64,000 nt of DNA. Origin: Macrocystis pyrifera (lineage: Eukaryota; Sar; Phaeophyceae; Laminariales; Laminariaceae). A program made the position numbers and the translations under genes. The stretch is taken from the NCBI GenBank assembly GCA_031763025.1, contig JASSKH010000025.1, positions 2,666,001-2,730,000 on the forward strand, given 5' to 3'. Below are positions 12,101-27,100 of this stretch, piece after piece. Each line of letters opens with the position of its first letter. Positions within the stretch are counted from its first letter, which is position 1. The notes beneath the pieces are model-generated. The model had not been told where the DNA came from, ran no database searches, and saw only the letters and a program-made list of their open reading frames with translations.

Positions 12101-15100
12101 CGGTGTTGGTCGAGCATCCATGACAACGGTAACAAAAAAAAACACACCTGGCGACGCTCCACGCCACTGAAAACAAGCGTCCGATGAACAACGAACAATG
12201 TATTGCCGCCCACCAGCCGCCCGAAAAATGTTAACGAGCATGCTTGTTTGTTTGTTTGTTTGTTTGTTTGTTTATTTGTTCGTTTTCCTTGTACATTCCA
12301 CCAACGCACATGAGCCGCGCGTGCTCTCGACGCGGGCACGTACGTACGTACGTACGTAGCTGGTGGCCGTTTTGTTGGCCATAAAGTCTTTGACCTGTGA
12401 TGACGGGGGGTTCCTCGACGCTGTAACTACAGTATGTATTGAGCCCAATGTCACTGGGAACGCCATTCTTGTCTAGCAATAGTATTCCAACAATTCCTAC
12501 GATAATAGGCCGAAGTTTGAAGCGTCCGTTTTCCCTCAAAATGTGCTTTTGGGGGGAGACGTGCTGCTGTAGAGCTCCTATACTATAACCAAGCGAGGAT
12601 TCTCAGAGAAAATAGGTGGCCAGGACACCCCCCCCCCCCCCCGCTACCGCAACCGCACCGCACCACTCGCGACGGCAAATAGTTGACGACAGTTACAAAA
12701 CGGTTTCAAAATATCCTGCTTGCGCGAGGTCCTATCAATAGCGACCAGAAAAGAAGCTTTGAGTTAGCACACAGGAGTGCGATCGATCGTTTTTCAGCGA
12801 TCGTTTTTTTTTTTCCCGGAACGGGAATGTTGAGGTTGCCAGCCAATACCGAACAGCTTTAAAGTGTTTCAGGGAAACAAGGTCTGGTCGAGAAAGAGCC
12901 TTCCGAAAATACGAATAGTGTTCGACTTTTCTAGTAGCAACCCTTACCGCTGTCGAAAAAAAACGAACGCTGTCGACGAAAACGATCGCACCACCCAGTG
13001 TGAGGAGTCAACGCTGTTACAAGGGGTCCACAGTAAATACGACCAAATAGTGTCAGTAAAAACAGGGAAACATATAGGTTTTCATGTATAACATAGGTCC
13101 TATTAACTATGGACCCCCGTAACAATACCCCCGCGTTTCGCGCCCGTTCCAGCAAAAAACGAGCAAAAAAAAAAAAAAAACGACGAAGTAAAAAAAAAAG
13201 CAGAGGCTTTTCGCTGCCTCTCAAAGTGGCGTTTGTTTTCCTCAACGAGCGTGCCAAGAGCCACCCTCCAGGAAACCGCAGAGACCTGTGCGCGACTTAT
13301 TGCTTTCCTAACTTTGATTTGTTTTGCCCTCCAACAGTGCACCGTGTACCAGGTATGTTCCAGTCCGACTTGAATCGAATACCCTCTACCCTCTGTTGTA
13401 TACCCGGCTGCAGGAGCTATCGACGGGCCCACACGGGACCTATCTATCTGGATACACCTCTGTGAGTCGGTGGGCAAGCGGGCGGGTGGAAACGCGGATG
13501 GACTGGTCAGCCGATTGATCGGACTTGCAGCCGGCACGCGGATATTTATATCCGTAAGTACCTCCTGTGAGCCGGTCTGTTGGCGAATGGTCAGCTGTCT
13601 ATTGATCGAGCAGCCTATGTATCGGTCTGTCGGCGAGGACGGGAGAGGGGAGCGTCCGTCCGTTGCCCCACCCTCTTCAACACTCCACTTTGCCGCACGG
13701 CGAGACGTGTTTAGCCTCGTAGGGGTAGCTGCTTACTTTTACGAGGCTCCACGCTTGAGGAGCTCTTTTTATTCCGCCCAAAAGCAGACAAAGACATATA
13801 TATATAGGTCTAGAAACCCACACATACCTACCCTCTATGTAGAACGCGCGATCGAACTATCACACCAAGCTTGCAACTATGAGGTTCGAGTCCTTTTTTT
13901 TCGATTTCACATCTTCTTTTGTTTTTTTTTTGTATTTATTTGTATTTATACGACGTATCATTTCTATCAAGATGAACAATCCCATGCCCTTCGTAGGCAT
14001 ACATCGAACACTATCGAAAACATGAATAGCTTTTCCAACAACAGCAGTGGGTAGCAATACTTACAGTAGGGTACCTTCGTGCCCTTAATCATTCGGAACC
14101 CCGAGATAGCGGCTCAAACAACCATAGTTTGGGTGTTACATATCAACCATCTCCGAATAGCGTGGGCGGTCGGCAGTAATACGGGTAGGACACGTTGCAA
14201 CAACCGTGCCGTGCGACCCCTAGCTTCCTGACTCTCGGGCACCAAAACTTGTGTCGTTCCCCAACACTGCAGCAGTGACCGTTGCCGTCATCGCCACTCT
14301 TGATTGGCAATCCCCCCCCCCCCCCTTCTGAAACGCCTCGCGGGGGGTAAGGAGCTCCGTCAGTCAGATATATTTCTGCCGCAGCACGGGCCATGCACAC
14401 ACACATGCCGCACGTCCATTGAGACACGAGGCACTCGGACGGACGTACTGGCACGTGCTCGGAAGGACCACAATAACAACAACAACGACAGCAACAGAAA
14501 AACGATCGAAAACGCTTCCTCAACATTGGTGTCCACCAGCGTCAATACCCGGCTTCCCGGGACGGACCCACTAAACGTGCTGCTGTGTATGCTGCGAGTA
14601 AAACCTGTCATCGACACGGACCACACAACAACAACAACAACAACAAAAAAAAACATAAAACATGTAAAAAACGAACACACGCACTACGAACGTACTGACA
14701 CTCTTCGAAGTTTTTTGTTCGACCCACGAAGCTCGCTCACGTTGGTGTCGACCAGATTCTGCACCAGACTCCCCAAGGCGGACGTCTTCTTCGATAAGGC
14801 TGCCGCCGCTGCGCGGCCGCCTCCACCGATCAGCCTCCCCCCCGCGGTACCGGGCCGACTACCCCCGGCACCCCCCCCCCCCCCCCTCCCCCCCATCCCC
14901 TCCCACCCGCCGCTTCCTTAGTCTCCCCCCCCGCCGTCGCCGTGCAAGCTAGCCTCCAGATTTTTGAGGCCGTCGCTGGTTTCAAGAACGTTTCGCACCG
15001 TGGCCGCGAGCGACTTGCGCTGCCCTTCTTTTGGCGGTGGCGAGATGGCGCTGGACTTTCCGACGGATGATGCAGGGCCGGGAGAAGGTTTTGTTCCGGA

Positions 15101-18100
15101 GCCCGGAACCGGACTCAACGCGCCAGCGGCTGCGGCGGCGGCGGCGGCGGCGGCCGGGGGGGACGGGGAAAGGGGGGACGCGCCTATAGGTTCCACGCGA
15201 GAAACGCGGATGCCGGGCACGGCAGAGGTGGCGGCGGCGGCGGTGGGGGTGTTGACCGTGCCCCCAACGAGGCCTTCGCTGTCAAACGCGGTCACAGCTG
15301 TCTGCACGCCTTGTTGGAAGGACTGCACGTGGTTGGAGGAAAGAGGGGGAAGAAGGGAGGGAGGGGAGGGAGGGAGGGAGGGAGGGAGGGAGGGAGGGAG
15401 GGAGGGAGGGAGGGAGGGGAGGAAGGGGAGGGAGGGTAGGGAGGGAGGGATGGATGGAGGAGGGGAAGGGACGGGGGGTGTTGTTATTAATAGGTGCATT
15501 TGTCTACACACCACGCACATGATATTTCTTCATCTGCCGTGGGTATTGTCTGCCCACTCCCACCTTACTCTCCGGCTGACAGGCGCGCTGCAGTTGCATG
15601 TAGTGAAAGAACTTCACGACAAGCGTATACTTCGCTTGGCAATTACTGTCGAAAAGGGTGACACTATTACGGAGGGCCATAGTAAATAGTACCTACGGTA
15701 CACACAAAAACCTATATATTTCCCTATTTTTAAAACCAACATTTGGTCCCATTTACTATGGCCCCCCGGAATAATAAGACACCGCCGCCACGAATAGCCT
15801 ATTACGGGGGACCATAGTAAATAAGACCAAATACTGTCGGTAAAAAAAACGGAAATATGTAGGTTTTTGTGTGTACCGTAGGTCCTATTTACTATGGTCT
15901 CCCGTAATAGTTCCTGTTTTGGGCGCTTTCAGGGCGGAGCAGTGTTTCGCCCCAAAGTCTCGTCGTCCGAGCGAGGAAAAAAGGAGGTGCAGACCGGTAG
16001 CCCGAGCAGTCCGAAAACAAGCCTGGCGCGCAAAGCTCCGCGTCCCCCCGACTACCGCCGTCTAGCCCCCTATTAAAGGTCCTGTCCACTGTTTTCGTCG
16101 GGTTTTTCTCCAAACCTATTCCGATTTTGCCAATTTTACTGCCAAAGACTGGTGGAAAAAAGAAAAAACTGTAGAAAAGAAAATTCAGAAATCTGGAAGT
16201 ATGGAGAAAAATAAAGCAGTGGCCACGCCTCAAATACACCAAGACTATGACTATGCCGATGTTTTGGCGCCCTTGTTCCCTTCGCATCCCCCAGGGGATT
16301 TCGCTGACCTGGAGTACTCATGCAGTCAGTATATACAGCATGCGCGACCATTTAAAAATATGTTTTCTTCGTTTATCTAAATGCTTGGGTCATATTATTT
16401 AGGGTGTTGCGCGGATCACAATATTACCCTTCAACGTTTTGTTGAGTTGAGCAGAATTTAAAAGAATCTGACAGAAATTAGGGAATCTGAAATTTCGATT
16501 TTCACTTTTTTTCGCCTTAGTTTCTCGTATTTTATCACCACCAAAAACCCGAATGAAGGGACCATTCAGGTGTTATTTATTAAGAGCTTGCAACGACGAG
16601 GGCCGAGCGAGTTTGTCGAAATTGACTGCTGGTCTGAACGTCACGCTGCAACATTCGATCCAGAACGTCACGCCGCAAAAACATTTTCACTGACGTTCGG
16701 CCTTGCGGTACATCCTTACGGTGCGGCCTTACGGTATGGTTCTGCGGTACGGTTCTACTGTACGGTTCTACGTTGCGGTTCTACGATGCGATCCTGCGGT
16801 ACGACCGCACTGACAGGTCTTACGGTACGGTACTACCGTACTGTACGGTACGCTACGACGGTACGGTACCAAGGTACTGCGGTTTGGTACTACGGTACGG
16901 TACTACGGTACGGCACTTCGGTACGGTACTGCGGTACGATACTGCGGAACGGTACTACGGTACCAAGGTACTGCGGTACGGTACTGCGGTACGGTACTGC
17001 GGTACGGTACTGCGGTACGGTACTACGGTACGGCACTACGGTACGGTACTACGGTACGGCACTACGGTACGGCACTACGGTACGAGTCTACGGTACATTG
17101 GACGGTGGCAGAGACTATCCTTCCCTCAAAGACAACAATGAGGGAAAAGGGCAAAACTGCTGTGTACTGGCGTCGAGAAAACATTACTCAAGTTTCGCCG
17201 ACTGCAAATACATCACATACCGCTCCGTCGGAACGTCATAAAAAGAAGGGGGGAAAAAAAATGTACAATACATAGCCAAACGGCCTTAAATTACCGAACA
17301 GGTCGTCCTTACATTTTTGGAAAAACATGTCGCTTTTCGATTTTGCCACCCCACAGCTCGTAAAAAAAAACAACAACAGGCTTAACACCGTTGTCACCTC
17401 GTGGCCGAGGTCCAACGGTGTCAACGTGGGCTTCCTCTTAGCCTTAGCCGCGAGGAGAGGCGACGTGGGCGCCACCCCAAACGACGTGGAGGAGAGCGCT
17501 GATGGCGATGTGCCCCCCTCGAGGGACCCGACAACGCCACTTCCACTCCCGCCCCCACCCCCACCCCCACCGATTTGAGGTAGCTTGCGGCGTACGTCTC
17601 GCTCGAGACCGGGGCTTGCCCCTCCCCTGAGAGGGTCGGCGGCGCCGTGTCCGCTATCCGGCGGTCCGGAACGGGTGTCACCTTGCTCCGTTGCCGTTGC
17701 CGCTGCCGCTGCCGCTTCTTCGTCTGGAATGTTCTCTGCGGGAATGGAGAACCAGAGCTCGTTAGATCCCGGCCTGTCGGGGGAGCTGTCGTAGTCGGCC
17801 TCGCCCCCCAGAGCCAGGGCTGCCCGCGTACCCACCACGCAGCCTTGTGTACGGTAGAGACGATGGGAGCCGTTTGAGGAGGAGAGGGAGGGGGTGGGGG
17901 TTCTGGTGTGAAGACAGGATACACGAAAGCACACGCACACGAGCACACAGGTGACGAACGCGCAGAATCATGCACTACACGGCCACGCAAGCACACCAAC
18001 CCCGAACGCGCCCCACAATCACGCGACAAGCACAAAACACGCAGCCAGACACACACGCGCATAATCACACGACCACACGACCACGCAGCTATACAGCCAC

Positions 18101-21100
18101 ACGCATGCAAGCACGCGAGGACAACTACGCCCACAAGCACACGACAAGCACAATCAAGCACAAAGGCACACACGCAGGAACCACAGAACCACGCAACCAC
18201 ACAAACACACGCGCACAAAACTACCCGGTACACGTACGCACGCAAAGTACACACGCACATAACCACGTACATGCCCACACGAGGGGGGGGGGTTCTGGTG
18301 TGAAGACAGGATACACGAAAGCACACGCACACGAGCACACAGGTGACGAACGCGCAGAATCATGCAACTACACGGCCACGCAAGCACACCAACCCCGAAC
18401 GCGCCCCACAATCACGCGACAAGCACAAAACACGCAGCACAGACACACACGCGCATAATCACACGACCACACGACCACGCAGCTATACAGCCACACGCAT
18501 GCAAGCACGCGAGGACAACTACGCCCACAAGCACACGACAAGCACAATCAAGCACAAAGGCACACACGCACGGAACCACAGAACCACGCAACCACACAAA
18601 CACACGCGCACAAAACTACCGGTACACGTACGCACGCAAAGTACACACGCACATAACCACGTACATGCCCACAGTAGACAACCACCCACATACACGGTAA
18701 ACACACTCGCACCGCAGGCATGTCACGATCCCACCCCGAAAGGATCCTAGGGCTGCCTTCCTTCCCGTCCCCGCCCCCCCCGCCGCCACCGCCTCCACCA
18801 CCTTGCACCCCCGCCGCCCTCCACACCGCCTCAATCCCAACCCTCAAATACCCCGGCCGTGAAAATGAAACCCTGAGGATCACCGCCCCTTCCTCGTCGG
18901 GATGGAGCGCGTGTATGAGGCATGCCCGAGTCATCTGGCGTGGAAAAAATGGCGTTTTTTAGAGAGACGTGAAGCGTACAGAGAGGCGTTTTTTATGGGA
19001 GGGGGGGCGTGTATGAGGCATGCTCGAGTCATCTGGCGTAGTATTACAGGGGGCCATAGTAAATAGGACAAAATGTTGTCGATAAAAATAGGTAAATATA
19101 TATTTATATATTTTTGTGTGTACCCTAGGTCCTATTTAATATGGTGCCCCCCGTAATAGTATGACATTCATGGGGGGATGCGTGTATGAGGCATGCCCAA
19201 GTCATCTGGCGTGGAAAAATTTGAGTGTTTTAGAGAGACACGAAGCGTAGAGAGAGGCGTTTGTTATGGGAGAGGGGGCGTGTATGAGGCATGCTCGAGT
19301 CCTCTGGCGTAGAGTAGCGGGATTTTTTTAGGGGAAGATGTGCACATCAAGCTTACGCGAGTCATCTGGCGTAGTAATATGGCATTTTCAATAGAGAGGG
19401 GACTCATATAAGAGGCATACCCGAGTGTTCTGACATAGTAACACAGCGTTTTCCATGGGAGGGGTGCATGTAAGAGGCATGTCCGAGTGTTCTGGCGTGC
19501 ACGATAGTTTTAAGGAGTAATTTTGGGGGATCAAGCGCACAGACAAGCGTTAAGGTTACTGTTGCTTCTGATTGTTGCTTGTTTCATGCCCGCGGTGGCA
19601 CACATCGTCTACGGGTATTACTCTGGACGTAAATATAAGGACCACTTGGTATTCATACTAATGTGTGGATGATCCTTGTATTTCCGATTAGAGTGGTATG
19701 CACTCACTGTAAGTCATGGTGAGGTGGTCCGGCTCGGGCGCGCGTCGCGTGAGACGAAAACAAAATCCCACCAAACTAGTACTCGTGCGAACCCCCTCCC
19801 TCCCCAGGAAAACCATCGATACATTTGGTATCTGGTATGCAGAGAATAGCACGAAACCCAATTGAAACTACGAACACACACCAAGAAAACAAGGAAGTAC
19901 GAGCGGACAACTCGCGGCCACGCCAGCCCCTGCACCTGACTGAGCCACAAGCGGAAGGTTTTGACGTGCTTGTTAACGTCCGAAGCCACCCTCATGTCCA
20001 GTTGGACCTGCGCCAGACGCGCATACAAACATAACACATGTAGCGGGGGGAGGGGGGGGGGGGGGCGTGTATTCTTGTCATGCATAGCCGTACGAGTAGG
20101 CGTATGACCATAGACCCTTGCCTCCCTGCAATGCCGGGAAGGAACACGTCGGGAGAGGCGGGGGGGGGGGAGGGGGGGGTATGATGGGCATCTGACACGC
20201 ATACAAACATAATTCCAACAACAACACGAGCAACAACAAAAAAATAACACCAACACCACCAACAGCAGCAACAAGTTGCGGTCCCGGGGCTAGCGGACGG
20301 CCATGACCCCAGGGCGGAATACCTTATGGTGATCTCTCGAGACGGCCAAATAAGCTGTGGTTCGAAGACACGCGTCGAGGATCTCCTCCATATCCGCGCT
20401 TTCCAGGATAGGGGTCGGCAGCTCCGGGGTCCCGTTTCTGTGTGGGGAGGGAACGAGTATGGAAAACCCATTACGTAGCGGGGGCGAAACGGAACACCGG
20501 ATTGAGCATCATTTTATACCAGTATACGATAAGTAAAGGGCGGGTTGAGGGATTAAAAACTTGGTGTCCGGGCTACGATTCGACGAGTCGTATGCATGAG
20601 ATGGGTTGCGCCTGGCGCATGATCCTGTACTCGTGCTGCTGCCGGCTTACAAGCATTTGTAAACGGTTGGAAAATCTGAGTTATTTTTGTTGTTGCCTTT
20701 TTCGGTTGGTGTCTTGGGGGACCCCGCAGGAGTCACATTGTTACTCGAAACCGCGGGCGTTACGACGTTTATGTTTCCTCTTTTGGGATCCATTCATAAC
20801 ATTTTTTTGGGTGGTATCTCGGGGGAGCCCGCAGGAGTCATGGTTTTATCAGTAACCTCAGGCGCTATGGCGTTCCACTATACCCCTTTTGGGACCGAGT
20901 GATAGCGACAAAATTGTTTCTGAGAAGTGCGGCCGTGCAACTCCTTACATTGACGTCCGACTTGAAAAAAAGTACGGTGATACCTCTAGCCTGCGGTACA
21001 GGTAGCATGTAGCCCGCGTTGCTGCTTCGCGTGACGGATGCCTCAATCGTCGTCAGGTTTTGTTCCTTCTTTTCTCGCTCAAGTCTCGAGGCGGATAATT

Positions 21101-24100
21101 TGAGGAGACAGTTTACACGCACACAATTATGTCCTCCCCCCTGTTATCACCACTGTAGTGGATCAATCCACCCGACCCACCCAACCCACCCGTATGCTAC
21201 CCAACCCAACCCCAACAATACACAACCCAACCAAACCCCAGCCCAGCCCAACCCAGCCCAACCCAACCCTAACCAACCCAACCCAACCCAGCCCAACCCA
21301 GCCCAATCGAAACATAGTAGCTATATGTTGTCAACGATGCACACACGCGTGTTTGCGCCTCGCTTTCCCACCGCAAGCGCGCCAAGGCCTTCTCCCCGTA
21401 GTCGACGAGCATGGACACGCCGTCCTGGATCTGCTCCAGAGCGTCGCTGTGCATCACGAAAATCCGGGAGTCCTTGAACAGCTCCTTCACTCCGGCGCCG
21501 AGGACCTTGAGCGACGGATCTATGGCGAGATCGGACAAGAGTGAACACAGATTGGACAGATCATAACAGATCAGATCATATCATATCAGATCAGATCAGA
21601 TCCCCATTTTTGATGATCTGGATCACTGAGGGCAGATAGCCCCCTTGATTTACCCGATCTGCACTATATAAATCATGCGTGACCGGTTGGGACCTGTGTG
21701 ACACAGTTTGTCGGGTGCGGTCTGTGGGACGCACGGACCCTTGCGCAAATGCTTGCCAGGTGGGAGATGACGTACGGCAGCAGATCTCGGCAAAGTGCAA
21801 GGTATCTCATAACGGTGCAATAAAGATCAAGACATGCTTGCCAGGTGGGTGATAATGTACGGCAACAGCTCTCGGCAAATTGCAAGGTATCTCATAACGA
21901 ACGGTACAATAAATATCTAGATGATTTAGATCCCGATCTACTGTAGATCATGATCTGTCCCGTGTGCGGGAGGTCAAGGCATGACCCAAGCGAAAACACG
22001 AACGCCGAGAGGCAGACGGAGACGGTTATGTTTTGTTTATCGATAGGTTTTGGAGCAAGGGCAAGAGTAGCAGAAGACACCAAACCACCGGGCACGACAA
22101 GACAAAACAAGCGGGATGGGTGGTAAATATATATACAAGGCGCTTCGCTCCGCGGGCGGCCTACGCCACCCGCTACGCTCACTCAGGAAGGAAAAGTACA
22201 TCAAAATTTTGCGAAGCGGACTGGGGTCCATGATTGAATATAGTTTTTTTTATGATAGTAATTGTAAACTGGCGACTTGATAATGCCAAGAGTCCCGCCG
22301 CCATGCTTCATTCAGGACAAAACAGCTCGGACGCCACATACGCTTCGCGTCGCGGGCGGTTCCACCCGCTACGCTCGCTCACATGTCGTACGTACATACC
22401 CCAGGTCGGGTACTTATTTTCTTCTTTTGATATGCTGTATATTTGTACTCGAATGCACGAAAGAGAAAGCACAGCACGGCACAGCAACACCGAAAAAAAA
22501 AACAATGAAAATGAAACCGAAAATTTCGGAAAGAAAAAAAAAAATCCCGTCCACTCTCGTGTAATGATTTCCTGCCTGATGGGAACACCTTACACCGGTC
22601 AAAGAAGAAAAATAAATCGAACAGCAGAGCTTCTCTCTCAGCCTCGTACTCCGCCCGCCCCTCTCGCGACCATCTCGCCACCGATGCGGTCCGGGTAAAG
22701 CTTTCCTCCATCTCTGCCCCAGTGAGCCCCGTCGCCCGCCTCGCGTGAAGCTCGGTGCTCACCGTGGACCTCGTTCGCCAGCTCGACAACGTTGATGCTC
22801 AGACTGCGTAGGTCTTTCTGTTAACTTCAGCTTGATCGCAAAAAATAAGCACCGCTTGAATCTTATTTTGCAATCCCGAACGACCCTTACAGATTCTTAC
22901 GTACTCGATCTAATTCTACCGATGGAGGCCAGACAGAGCCCATTCATGCTTCCCTCGTGTCTCGAGGCACACGCGACGCCTAGCCACGAGAACGCCGACC
23001 GCGCTCCTTGCAACTCTGCCTCTACCCGCCAGCACCCGCAGACACCCGCGACGGTGCCGCGCTCGCCCGCGGAACCGTGCTCGGAGTACACGCACGCACA
23101 CGAAACGAAAGAAGAAAAAAGGAAAAAAAAAAAAGAACTGGAAATGCCAAGAAAATATGGAGAAAACAAAGAACCGCTGGAAAGGTCCGGCGAGAGATCT
23201 AAGGCGGCGATGTCCAAGTGGGAGCTCTGATAGGCCAGGGATGTACCAACCGAGCACACTCAGAGAGTGAGATATCTATAAGTAGTTCTATATATACCAC
23301 ACGCACTTACCCGTGACTAAATGTCGAAGGAGCAATTCCGAGAAAGACGATTGCCGCCGCCGCTCGTCCTCGACCGCCATCTTCTCCTCCAGGGACAGCA
23401 GCATCGTCGCTCCTCGAGATTGCTCCCACAGGATCTTTTTTCGCAAGGGTCAGTTTTACAGCAGTCAGTTAATTGGCGTGTGGCGGGTACATATCAGCGT
23501 GCTGCTGATGATGTACGTATGAACGAGCGATTAGTGAGATCGCATCCTGATTTTGACGACACCGTTAAGAGACAGCTCGTTGTTTAGACCAACATGCTGG
23601 CTGGGGTTGCTCCGGACGTACTCCGGCGGTCCCAAGCGATACACCAGTATTGGTGGGGTGGGGGGGGGATACTCGTATCATGCATGGCCGTAGTCGTATG
23701 ACCATAGATCCTCTTTCCCACACCGCCTGGACGAAGCACCTCGCGTTTTCACCGACGAGGCAGACATCGCTTGCACCAAGCGCGAAGCGCCGTGAGGTGT
23801 TGGGCGAGTCGCATGAAATGTGAGCTGCATCCCACTAAGAACCGCTTGTGAGGCGGGTTTTCTTGCAAGTGGATAACAGATCCAATGGATTACTTTGGCT
23901 TCCGGTGTGGCCACTTCCAGAGACAGCAATGGGGGTACTATGTATCTGCATCGGGGGTACCTTGCCGTAAGCACTATGTGATAGTGATCATTTCCCTTGT
24001 GCGGCACAAAGTCTTTCCACCCCGCACGAAGGATCTAACTCGACCGCCAGTTGCGGCGACCCCCCCCAAAAGAAAAACGGTATGTACCCTGGTTGTCTAG

Positions 24101-27100
24101 CTCACGTCGTGAGCGGCATGGTTTACAGTGTCGTTGCCAACCGACGTCAATCCAGCCTATATATGCATATACATATAAATAGTATTTGTAAGGGGGAGAG
24201 GGGGAGGTGGATGGAGGTTAGAGAACGCGGGCAATTTTGTTTCTGAAAATATTAAACGTATGATAAGTATATTAGAAGGTCGGAGCAACGGCGGCATGTA
24301 GGGTCGAGTTGGTCGAACTAAAGTCCGAACTATGTACGTAGCGCAAAGAGCGGCTGTAGACTGCTACGTACAAGTCTCGTTGGAAATAATGTCCGACGGC
24401 AAGATAAAATATATATTGCCACGAAATAAGCATAGTTTTGTCTCTTCTTTCTGCGGGCATGTTGATCAGAGACCAACGTTGAAGACCATCTTATGCACGT
24501 GAACAACGTCGGATGGCAAAAGCCAACAACTTTAGTAACACTCGAAATTATTGCTTTCATGGATTCCCTTGGTTTTCTTCTCCATTTTTTCTTCTGAGAA
24601 TATTAATATGAGTGATCGACGTTGCAGCTCAATCATGCTGTACATGGTCGGAGGATGGGAGGCACATATACTACTGCAATAGCAGCACGACACCCCGGGT
24701 TTTGTGGTGTTTTGACAGTTTTTTCCCCCCGCAATTTCGTTTCGGATGTTTCCCCACCGCCGGCCTTACCTGGTAGCCTATGGCTAGAAGCGACACGCCA
24801 AAAGCCACAAATCCCGCGATGGCCGTGATAAGCCCGAGGGTGCCCCCCGGTGTCGCCCTCGCCCAAAGCCACCTGCTTGATATCAAGCAAGCGTTGCTTT
24901 TAGGGCTACATGGACGGAACCCCGCTAAAAAACGCGCGTCGATTTCGATACGAGCGTTCCTCTTCGTATGTTTTTTTTTTCCCTTTTTTTCCCCCACCTT
25001 TGTGTTTATTTCTGGGAATGTTCTAAAGTGTCGGGCAGATAATCGATTCTCAACTTGATGTCCTAGAGCTTCCGAGGCAGATGTATATACCTGATCTGAA
25101 CGATCCGATCTACCGTTTTATTATAGCTCGTTTTTCCCGGGGTGGGGGCCGTGTGATCTGCGCGATCTAAAGCATGTTTCCTGGATTGGATCTTGTACGA
25201 TGAAGATCCCGCACAAACATTTGTTTCTCAACGGCAGGCTAGAATTTTTGGCGGTCTAAAGAGATCTACCAGGTATGTATCTGATCTACAGCAGATCGCG
25301 GGTCGGTCCGAAGCGTGGAAAGGTTCCATGGGTGAAACGTCGTCGATTGTTATGCCGCCTGTACGTTGTCGAGCGGCAAACACAGCGGTGCCCTGGTACC
25401 TGGTATATGTTCAGTAGAGATGTTAAGGGTATTGCAGCCGCTTACTGAACCGAACATAGATCACAACAAGTGCTTGTGTCATTTTTAGCTGTTGTTGCGG
25501 TTGGACATCCAACGTTGTCGCGACATGAGCTTCAACGTTGATCACACGTAGACATTCCCCCGAAGGAGAAAACCAAGCAAGGCAGACAAAAACAAAAAAG
25601 AAATACTTTGGACTCTCCACAGTAGACTTATTGTACTACAGGAGCTTATTGCACTACAGCAGCAGCTTCAACGCTGGTCGCTGATGAACATTCCCCGACA
25701 GAAAAAAACAAGCAAGGCAAACCAAAACGAAAAGGAAACCTATCGGACTCTCTACAATAGACTATTGTATTACAGTAGCCTATTGGACTACAGCAACGGC
25801 TTCAACGCTGATCACTGATGAACATTGCCCGACAGAAAAAAAAACAAGCAGGCAGACCAACACAAAAAGGAAACCTAGCGGACTCTCTACAGTAGATTAT
25901 TGTGTTTCAGTAGCCTGTTCAACTAAAGCAGAAGCTTCAACGTTGATTACTCCCAAACGTTCCCCGAAAGGAAAAAAACCAAGGCAAACCAACCCAAAAA
26001 GAAAACCTAAGTTTTTATAACGAAGTCTTACTCCCTTGTGTACCTTCTTCCTGCGTAACCTCTACTTACTCTACGGGCTGCTGATAACTACCAGGTGTTT
26101 CTTAACGCATTCCTGTTAGACATGATAAATTAGGGTAGTACGTGCAAGTTATCCCTACTGGGAACTTGCGTTCGATCGTAGTAAATAGGGGGAAAGTGTA
26201 GAGGTTCGATCGACGGTTACAGCGTCGATCGTGGAAATCAATCCACCCGGGCTGCTGGGATAGGGTACCCAACCATAGATAGGCGGAGCACCCGAGCCGA
26301 ACTCAAACGCAATGAGTTGCGCGACACACGCGCTTGTATGATACAATTTTGTGCGTGCTCGCGCACACCCTATATACCATGTACATGGAGAGAACGGGCG
26401 GTTGATAAGACCACGCTGTTAATAGCTACTAATTTTGTCGATACTGAAATATTTTCGGATTAAAAAAAAAGGGGGAAGCAAGAAGAGTATCCCCGGAGAG
26501 GGAGAAAACCTGCGGGATACAAGGAGAAAATCAATGAAAACCCTTGATTCCTGGTCGGCCCACTACGGAGCAGCAACCGGTAACGGTTGGGGAGAAACAA
26601 GTGATCTCGTGACCGTGGCGGAGGGGCATAACTATTCTCCAGCTACACACAAGTTAAAGGCGACGACGAAACGTTGCTGCAGTATCTGGGCCCCAGAGGG
26701 ATTAAGTTCACGTACCAATTCTGCCGCCAATTACACGTAGAATGCCTAGGTGCCAGATAAGGTATGCCTTGTACCACTCTGGGCGGAAATAGAAGCCACC
26801 GTTTATACCTTCACACTCAATGTGGAGAGCAAGCGGCCCTTGAGTTTATGCCCAGATTGGTAGCACTTTTCGGACGAAATGTTTCTGACCGGCTATTAGT
26901 CCACTTCTCAACTGAGGAGCTACCTGGTAATTACCCTGTAACTACCAGTAATTACCCGGCAACTACCAGGTTTTTACCCGGGAATTACCCCTCAATTACC
27001 CGCTAATTACCCCCTAACCACCAATTTATTACCCGGTAATCACCGTGTACATACTCCTTAATTACCCGGTAATATATCTCTTTTTTATGGTGCAGTATTA

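Noticed and set aside
17901-18700. Open frames of 130-300 codons in the CACACG region
   Set aside because: Low-complexity tandem duplication in an intron; Thr/His-rich translation without domain.
19936-23434. Kinase-core exons read as APC4 (anaphase-promoting complex)
   Set aside because: The helical part resembles APC4, but the following exons match the end of HATPase_c (GG...S...GS..LWFSIP) and a receiver. A histidine kinase explains more of the sequence, and there is no WD40 region.
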